From: UBA7803 sp041686955
GTDB taxonomy: Bacteria > Pseudomonadota > Gammaproteobacteria > Pseudomonadales > Azotimanducaceae
Direction of reading: 5' to 3'
Assembly: GCA_041686955.1 (NCBI GenBank)
Contig: JAWLCV010000104.1
Span: 1-10,172, forward strand
Length of the DNA: 10,172 nt
Shown here: piece after piece, positions 6,093-10,172 of the stretch
Layout of the letters: each line of letters begins with the position of its first letter
How positions within the stretch are numbered: the stretch's first letter is position 1
The notes under the pieces: model-generated
Database searches by the model: none
The model's input: only the letters and a program-made list of their open reading frames with translations
What the model was told of the DNA's origin: nothing
Made by a program: the position numbers and the translations under genes

Positions 6093-7640
6093 ATGAGTGA
6101 AGCCCTGCGCCAGGAGGAACGGCAATCTCAGGCCGATCAGGCCGACCGGCACGTCCGGGTGGCGGTGCTCGGTGCCGGCATGTCCGGCATCTGCATGGGC
6201 ATCACCCTGCGACGCCAGGGGATCGAGGACTTCGTCATCCTCGAGAAGGCGGACTCGGCCGGCGGCACCTGGCGGGAGAACACCTACCCCGGCGTGGCCT
6301 GCGACGTGCCCTCGCACGTGTACTCGTTTTCCTTCGAGCTGAATCCCGACTGGAGCCACGCCTACTCCAGCGGGCGCGAGATCTGGGAGTACTGCGAGCG
6401 CTGCATCGACAAGTACGCTCTGCGACCCAACATTCGCTTCGATACGGCGGTGGAGGCGGTGACCTACGAACACGGCCGCTGGCGGGTGCGCATCAGCGGC
6501 GGCAGAGAGATCACCGCGGACGCGGTGGTGAGCGGCCTCGGCGGCCTTCACGTTCCCAAGCATGCCGACATCACCGGCCGTGAGACATTCGCCGGAACCA
6601 TGTTCCACACGGCGCGGTGGAACCACGAGCACGACCTCTCGGGAAAGCGGGTAGCCATCATCGGCACCGGCGCGAGCGCGGCTCAGGTCCTTCCCAGCAT
6701 CGCCGGCGAGGTGGCCGAGGTTACCGTCTTCCAGCGCTCCCCGGCCTGGGTGTTCCCACGAATGGCACGGGAAATCCCCCCGGCCCGCCGCGAGCGTTTC
6801 CGCCGCCACCCGGGGCTCATGCGCCTGTACCGCTGGTTCCTCTGGAGCCTGATGGACGTGATGGGGGTGTTGTCGCTGCGCCGGGGCAGCGTGTTCTCCC
6901 GACGCCTGAAGCAAACCGGGCTCGCCCACCTCGAGGCCCAGGTCGACGATCCGGAGCTGCGCCGCAAGCTCACGCCGGACTACGAGCCCGGCTGCAAGCG
7001 CCGGGTGATTTCCGACGACTATCTGGCCACTTTCAATCGCCCCAACGTGCACCTGGTGACGGAGCCCATCACCGCCATCGAGCCGGACGGGGTGCGCGAC
7101 GCCCGCGGCACCCTGCATCGGGTGGATACCATCATCGAGGCGACGGGCTTCCAGCCGTTCGACATCGCCCGCTACGTGGACATTCGCGGCCGCGACGGGC
7201 GCCGCCTGCAGGACGTCTGGTCGCGGCACGTGGAGAGCTTCCGCACCACGATGGTGCCGGGGTTCCCCAACTTCTTCATGCTGCTGGGTCCCAACAGCGC
7301 CACGGGCCACACCTCGGCGCTGATCATGATCGAATCCCAGGCGAGCTACGCGGCGGCGTGCCTGCGCCTCATGGAGCGGCAGGGGCTGCGGGAGCTCGAC
7401 CCGGACCCCGAGGTGGCCGCGCGCTACAACCGGCGCCTGCAGCGCGACATGCGCAGGATGGTCTTCAGCGGCGGCTGCAACGCCTGGTACACCGACGCCA
7501 GCGACTACAACTACACCCTGTGGCCCTATTCGGCGTTCCGCTTCATCGCCGAGAACTGGAAACCCAAGCGGGACGAGTTCATTTCAAGCGCGCCACCCCC
7601 GCTCGAATCGCCCGTTCGCCCAGCCCAACGAAGCCCATGA
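6093..7640 (+). CDS. Flavin-containing monooxygenase, Baeyer-Villiger type I signature
   Basis: A 515-aa FAD- and NADPH-dependent monooxygenase predicted to insert oxygen into a ketone (Baeyer-Villiger) or oxidise a heteroatom. Motifs in order: FAD Rossmann VAVLGAGMSG (GxGxxG at 27-32), GGTWRENTYPGVACDVPSHVYSFSF flavin-contact region, the fingerprint FAGTMFHTARW (166-176), which fits the class I Baeyer-Villiger pattern FxGxxxHxxxW except that N follows the W where P or D is usual, the NADPH Rossmann IIGTGASAAQ (GxG at 191-193), and the ATGF motif IIEATGFQPFD (ATG at 350-352). LLGPNSATGHTS is also typical. The frame is open upstream, but ATG 6093 lies 20 residues before the first beta strand and upstream sequence is the VOC promoter region. 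Only a weak ribosome site (GCGAG) is visible. The last 62 bp overlap the convergent regulator gene, and the C-terminal PPPLESPVRPAQRSP tail looks non-conserved. Confidence 0.93.
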   Translation: MSEALRQEERQSQADQADRHVRVAVLGAGMSGICMGITLRRQGIEDFVILEKADSAGGTWRENTYPGVACDVPSHVYSFSFELNPDWSHAYSSGREIWEYCERCIDKYALRPNIRFDTAVEAVTYEHGRWRVRISGGREITADAVVSGLGGLHVPKHADITGRETFAGTMFHTARWNHEHDLSGKRVAIIGTGASAAQVLPSIAGEVAEVTVFQRSPAWVFPRMAREIPPARRERFRRHPGLMRLYRWFLWSLMDVMGVLSLRRGSVFSRRLKQTGLAHLEAQVDDPELRRKLTPDYEPGCKRRVISDDYLATFNRPNVHLVTEPITAIEPDGVRDARGTLHRVDTIIEATGFQPFDIARYVDIRGRDGRRLQDVWSRHVESFRTTMVPGFPNFFMLLGPNSATGHTSALIMIESQASYAAACLRLMERQGLRELDPDPEVAARYNRRLQRDMRRMVFSGGCNAWYTDASDYNYTLWPYSAFRFIAENWKPKRDEFISSAPPPLESPVRPAQRSP

Positions 7641-9003
7641 GACAGGCGCTCGCCGGCGCCTCGCCCAGGTAGTACGCAGCGGCATCGACGAGCTGCACGC
7701 CGCGTTCGGGCGCCCGGGCGAGCACCTCGGCATCGGCGAAGCGGGCCATCAGGTGCATGCCCGCCGCATCCCCCGTGATCTCCACGGCGTCGCCGAAGTG
7801 GCCGGTCAACGCCCGCACCAGGGCTTGACGCCGCTGCCCGTAGAGCCGCCGGGTGCGCCGGACGTGCCGCTCGAGGTGCCCCTCCTCGATGAAATCGGTC
7901 AACGCCGCCTGCTCGAGCACGGGGCCATGGCGGTCCGTCAGCCACTTGAGCCGCCGGAAGGCCGGCACCAGGGCCGGCGGCAGCACCGCGTAGCCTACCC
8001 GCAGCCCGGGAAACATCACCTTCGAGAAGGAGCCGCAGTAGATCACCGGCACGTCGCTGGCCAGCCCCTGCAGCGCCGGCAGAGGCGCGCCCCGGTAACG
8101 GTACTCGCTGTCGTAGTCGTCCTCGATGATCACCGCCCGGTTGCGCCGCGCCCACTCCAGGAGCGCCAGGCGCCGCGGCAGCGAGAGGGCCACACCGGTG
8201 GGAAACTGGTGGGACGGCGTGACGTACACGAGCCGGGGGCCCGTCGCCAGAGCCTCCACCACCAGCCCCTCGCCGTCCACGGGAACGGGCTCCATCCGGG
8301 CACCATACGCTTCGAGCACGCGCCGCGTTCCCAGATACCCCGGATTCTCGAACGCCACCGGATCCCCGGGTTCGAGCAGCAGCCGCGCGGCGAAATCCAG
8401 CGCCTGCTGCGAGCCGCTCAACACCACCACCTGATCGGCCGTGCAGCGTACCGCCCGGGCCCGGCTCAGGTACGCGGCGATGGCCTCGCGCAGCGGTCCG
8501 TGGCCGTCGGCCCGAGGCGCGTAGTCGAACAGCGCCGGATCCGCCCGGCGCAGGTGACGATTGAGCAGCCGATGCCAGACGCGAACGGGAAAGGCCTCCA
8601 GATCCGGGGTGAGCTGGGCAAAGCTGATGCCCCGGCCGCGGCGCGACGGATACTCGAAATCATCGGTGAGCCGGCGGCAGAGCCGCGACATGGGGATATC
8701 CACCGCGCCGGCGGCCGCCGGTGCCGGCCCAGTGCCCACCCGGAGCAGCTCGTCGGGCAGCTCCTCGGCCACGAAGGTCCCGGAACCCCGCACGGCCTCC
8801 AGATAGCCCTCCGCCACGAGCTGCTCGTAGGCCTGGCTGACGGTGCTCCGGGAAACTCCCAGACTCGCCGCCAGCTCCCGGGTGGAGGGCACCCGGTCTC
8901 CGGCCGCGAACCGCCCGGCGAGGATACCGGCCCGCCAGCCCTCGTAGAGCTGACGGTGCAGCGGCACGGTCGAGGCGGGATCCAGGTGGACGCTGGCGGT
9001 CAT
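7579..9003 (-). CDS. MocR/PdxR-family transcriptional regulator (GntR HTH plus aminotransferase-like domain)
   Basis: A 474-aa PLP-binding regulator. Residues 12-78 are a GntR winged helix (VPLHRQLYEGWRAGIL, RVPSTRELAASLGVSRSTVSQAYEQL, GYLEAVRGSGTFV). After a linker of about 40 residues, the rest is a fold-type I aminotransferase domain: YAPRADGHGPLREAIAAYLSRAR, VVVLSGSQQALDFAARLLLEPGD, VTPSHQFPTGVALSLPRR, IIEDDYDSEYRY (cofactor-nitrogen Asp), and CGSFSKVMFPGLRVGY with the PLP-Schiff-base lysine K328. All of these cofactor motifs are intact, so PLP binding is expected. I chose ATG 9003 over the upstream ATG 9051 because GGAG sits 9 nt before it, the HTH starts soon after, and the region 9024-9066 holds operator-like repeats. 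Members of the family commonly repress themselves and activate a divergent gene. Here that would be the GNAT gene; the effector cannot be told. Confidence 0.92.
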   Translation of the reverse strand: MTASVHLDPASTVPLHRQLYEGWRAGILAGRFAAGDRVPSTRELAASLGVSRSTVSQAYEQLVAEGYLEAVRGSGTFVAEELPDELLRVGTGPAPAAAGAVDIPMSRLCRRLTDDFEYPSRRGRGISFAQLTPDLEAFPVRVWHRLLNRHLRRADPALFDYAPRADGHGPLREAIAAYLSRARAVRCTADQVVVLSGSQQALDFAARLLLEPGDPVAFENPGYLGTRRVLEAYGARMEPVPVDGEGLVVEALATGPRLVYVTPSHQFPTGVALSLPRRLALLEWARRNRAVIIEDDYDSEYRYRGAPLPALQGLASDVPVIYCGSFSKVMFPGLRVGYAVLPPALVPAFRRLKWLTDRHGPVLEQAALTDFIEEGHLERHVRRTRRLYGQRRQALVRALTGHFGDAVEITGDAAGMHLMARFADAEVLARAPERGVQLVDAAAYYLGEAPASACLMGFVGLGERAIRAGVARLK

Positions 9004-9023
9004 CCGAAACGACTCCAAAGTGG

Positions 9024-9066
9024 ACTGGCCGATCGTAACGGAACTGGCCATTTCGGTAAGCCAGTT
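9024..9066. promoter_or_regulatory. Probable MocR operator: two direct and one inverted ACTGGCC repeat
   Basis: ACTGGCC occurs at 9024-9030 and again at 9043-9049, 19 bp apart start to start (about two helical turns). An inverted copy, GCCAGTT, lies at 9060-9066. The second and third copies form an imperfect palindrome around CATTTCGGTAA. A direct pair plus an inverted half-site between a mocR gene and its divergent neighbour is the site layout described for several MocR regulators such as GabR and PdxR. The sites overlap a possible weak promoter of the regulator gene (minus strand TTACCG, then TACGAT) and lie just upstream of TAATTT (9074-9079), a candidate -10 for the GNAT gene. Function is inferred. 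Confidence 0.6.
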
Positions 9067-9109
9067 TCACCGCTAATTTCAGCTCCGAATCCACACGGAC
9101 GGCACGTGC

Positions 9110-9706
9110 ATGAAGGACCTCTACCCGGTGACCCTGGAAACCCACGGCGTTCGCCTCGAGCCGCTCACCCGGGACCACGCCCCCGACCTGGCAGCGGCGG
9201 CTCGCGACGGCAAGCTCTGGGAGCTGTGGTTCACCTACATCCCGAACGGGGACGAGCCCAGGCAGGTGGAGGGCTACATCGACCACGCTCTGGCCGGACA
9301 GGAGGCGGGAACCATGCTGCCCTGGGTGGTCCGGGAGCTCGCCTCAGGGGCCATCATCGGCACCACCCGCTATCACGACGTCGTGCCCGCCGCGGATCGG
9401 GTGGAGATCGGCTACACCTGGTACGCGAAGAGCTGGCAGCGCTCCCACGTCAACACCACCTGCAAGCTGATGCTGTTCCGTCACGCCTTCGAGACCCTGG
9501 AGTGCAAGGTGGTGGGCCTGCGCACCGACAACTTCAATTTCCGTTCCCAGCGCGCCATCGAGGCCCTGGGCGCGAAAAAAGACGGAGTCATCCGTCACAA
9601 CGCCACCCGCCAGGACGGCAGCGTGCGCGACACGGTGATGTACAGCGTGCTGCTTCACGAGTGGCCGGACGTGAAGAGGCATTTGGAGTTGAGGAGAAAA
9701 CGCTGA
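9110..9706 (+). CDS. GNAT-family N-acetyltransferase (RimJ/RimL-like)
   Basis: A 198-aa predicted cytoplasmic acetyl-CoA-dependent acetyltransferase. Visible family features: the N-terminal VTLETHGVRLEPLTRDHAPDL start, WVVRELASGAIIGTTRYHDV central strands, RVEIGYTWYAKSWQRSHVNTTCKLML around the acetyl-CoA-binding turn, HAFETLECKVVGLRTDNFN, and the terminal NFRSQRAIEALGAKKDG (143-159). The turn reads QRSHVNT rather than the canonical QxxGxG; related RimL-like members share such variation, so activity is still likely. The small-molecule or protein substrate is unknown. The ATG at 9110 has only a weak ribosome site (GGAC about 12 nt upstream). The gene is divergent from the MocR regulator, 106 bp away, with ACTGGCC repeats between, and is the best candidate for its regulated target. 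Confidence 0.9.
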   Translation: MKDLYPVTLETHGVRLEPLTRDHAPDLAAAARDGKLWELWFTYIPNGDEPRQVEGYIDHALAGQEAGTMLPWVVRELASGAIIGTTRYHDVVPAADRVEIGYTWYAKSWQRSHVNTTCKLMLFRHAFETLECKVVGLRTDNFNFRSQRAIEALGAKKDGVIRHNATRQDGSVRDTVMYSVLLHEWPDVKRHLELRRKR

Positions 9707-9708
9707 TT

Positions 9709-9740
9709 CCGCCGTCTGCTATCCGCCGTCCGCTATCCGC
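9709..9740 (+). repeat. 14-bp tandem duplication containing CTATCCG
   Basis: CCGCCGTCTGCTAT (9709-9722) is followed directly by CCGCCGTCCGCTAT (9723-9736), one mismatch apart, and then CCGC. The embedded CTATCCGC is the reverse complement of the GCGGATAG unit in the array at 10051. Confidence 0.75.
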
Positions 9741-9803
9741 AAGAGGGGTGACGCCAGAACACAGCGCGAAGAGCGGCGTTCGCAGCGGCGTGGTATCGGC
9801 GCC

Positions 9804-9973
9804 GCGATCGGGCCGGAAAGCGAATTTCACGTCCTCGCGCCGCCGCTCCGCGGTTCCCTCGCTCTGCAGAGTTGCCGCCCGCGGCGGCGCCTGCGGCGCC
9901 GAGCGCGGCCGTCAATCTGCGCCGCTCGGCGGCACGACAATGGCCGCTGAAATTCGCTTTCCAGCCCGCTCGC
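9804..9973. repeat. Inverted repeat with 26-bp arms (24/26 matched)
   Basis: The left arm (9804-9829) and right arm (9948-9973) are reverse complements at 24 of 26 positions. The inner 15 bp match perfectly (GGAAAGCGAATTTCA at 9815-9829 and its complement at 9948-9962). The arms are separated by 118 bp of very GC-rich sequence. This pattern suggests two inverted copies of one short dispersed repeat, or a small non-autonomous element; no transposase or target duplication is visible. Confidence 0.7.
9885..9901. repeat. GC hairpin (7-bp stem, 3-nt loop)
   Basis: CGGCGCC-TGC-GGCGCCG is a perfect hairpin near the centre of the larger inverted repeat. There is no T-run on either side, so it is not a standard intrinsic terminator, although it could help end transcription of the GNAT gene. 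Confidence 0.45.
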
Positions 9974-10050
9974 TCCCGTCGTTGCCTCCTCCGTCGGCGA
10001 AACCCCTGCCTTGCCGGTCGCCGAAAGCCGACCGCTGACAGCCGCTCCAG

Positions 10051-10141
10051 CGGATAGCGGATAGCGGATAGCGGATAGCGATAGCGATAGCGATAGCGAT
10101 AGCGATAGCGATAGCGATAGCGATAGCGATAGCGATAGCGA
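10051..10141 (+). repeat. Simple-sequence array: four CGGATAG heptamers then ten CGATAG hexamers
   Basis: CGGATAG is repeated four times (10051-10078), then the unit loses one G and becomes CGATAG, repeated ten times without error (10079-10138), with a partial CGA at the end. The perfect uniformity of the hexamer block indicates recent slippage expansion or collapse. On the minus strand one frame reads as alternating Ser-Leu, which is a by-product of the 6-bp unit rather than a gene. Confidence 0.95.
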
Positions 10142-10148
10142 CCCGAAC

Positions 10149-10172
10149 CTACTCCAGTCCCCCTTCATCGTA
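10149..10172 (-). CDS. Possible C-terminal end of a gene entering from the right
   Basis: On the minus strand the window edge reads YDEGGLE followed by TAG (10151-10149). An acidic seven-residue tail ending just before a repeat array would fit a gene converging on GNAT. With only seven codons this is a guess and no family can be named. Confidence 0.2.
   Translation of the reverse strand, partial: YDEGGLE

Larger units (their letters stand above)
9707..10148. other. Gene-poor, repeat-built intergenic region
   Basis: About 440 bp after the GNAT stop hold no reading frame with recognisable protein features. The region contains a duplicated 14-bp unit at its left end, a 26-bp inverted repeat, a GC hairpin near the middle, and a heptamer/hexamer array at its right end whose unit (CGGATAG) is the reverse complement of a motif at the left end (CTATCCG at 9719-9725 and 9733-9739). 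The whole may be one composite non-coding element or a pair of diverged inverted copies of a dispersed repeat. Confidence 0.6.

Noticed and set aside
9004..9051. Regulator start at ATG 9051
   Set aside because: It would place two of the ACTGGCC repeats inside the coding sequence and add 16 non-family residues; ATG 9003 has a ribosome site and fits the usual distance to the HTH.
7753..10038. Very long plus-strand open frame antisense to MocR and running over the GNAT gene
   Set aside because: It reads in a non-coding frame of two well-supported genes and continues through repeat DNA, with Arg/Gly/Pro-rich low-complexity translation.
10051..10141. CRISPR array
   Set aside because: The units are 6-7 bp and directly contiguous with no spacers.
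9707..10148. Insertion sequence or integrated element
   Set aside because: Inverted repeats are present but there is no transposase or integrase frame, and no target-site duplication could be identified.
9827..10168. Minus-strand open frame with a Ser-Leu repeat protein
   Set aside because: The SLSLSL stretch is the direct product of the CGATAG hexamer array; the rest is unrecognisable, and the start lies at the window edge without a ribosome site that can be judged.

Overview
The window is a GC-rich (roughly two-thirds G+C) piece of a bacterial chromosome from a draft assembly; a run of exactly 100 N (4895-4994) marks a scaffold join. The gene content (periplasmic AroQ/PheC, a family 4 uracil-DNA glycosylase, ExoIII, an EVE-domain protein, a MocR regulator) and the lipoprotein signal point to a Gram-negative proteobacterium, most likely a GC-rich gammaproteobacterium. 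That placement is inference; no rRNA or other marker is present.

Layout, left to right. On the minus strand, a family 4 uracil-DNA glycosylase (1201-1806) is coupled by an ATGA overlap to a secreted gamma-class chorismate mutase fused to cyclohexadienyl dehydratase (1-1204, cut by the window edge). Divergent from these is exodeoxyribonuclease III (1875-2651, +). Converging on it is a minus-strand pair: a medium-chain dehydrogenase/reductase (3137-4294) followed by an EVE-domain protein (2662-3117). Divergent from that pair is a PKD-domain lipoprotein (4364 onward, +) that runs into the N gap; a probable C-terminal tail reappears at 4995-5087. Then come a VOC/glyoxalase-fold protein (5096-5959, -), a Baeyer-Villiger-type flavin monooxygenase (6093-7640, +), a MocR-type regulator (7579-9003, -) whose end overlaps the monooxygenase by 62 bp, and a divergent GNAT acetyltransferase (9110-9706, +). 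The last ~440 bp hold no convincing gene but are rich in inverted and tandem repeats, with a possible gene end on the minus strand at the right edge.

How the genes work together. UDG and ExoIII lie head to head and act in the same base-excision repair pathway: uracil removal, then incision at the abasic site. The fused AroQ-PheC would convert chorismate to phenylpyruvate outside the cytoplasm. The MocR regulator probably controls itself and the GNAT gene through a set of ACTGGCC repeats between them. The dehydrogenase, VOC protein and monooxygenase look like accessory oxidative metabolism with unknown substrates.

I found no CRISPR array, tRNA, rRNA, transposase, phage gene or toxin/defence cassette, and no convincing new multi-gene system. 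The points most worth following are the AroQ-PheC fusion, the MocR operator, the VOC protein lacking an expected metal ligand, and the repeat-built intergenic region at the right end.
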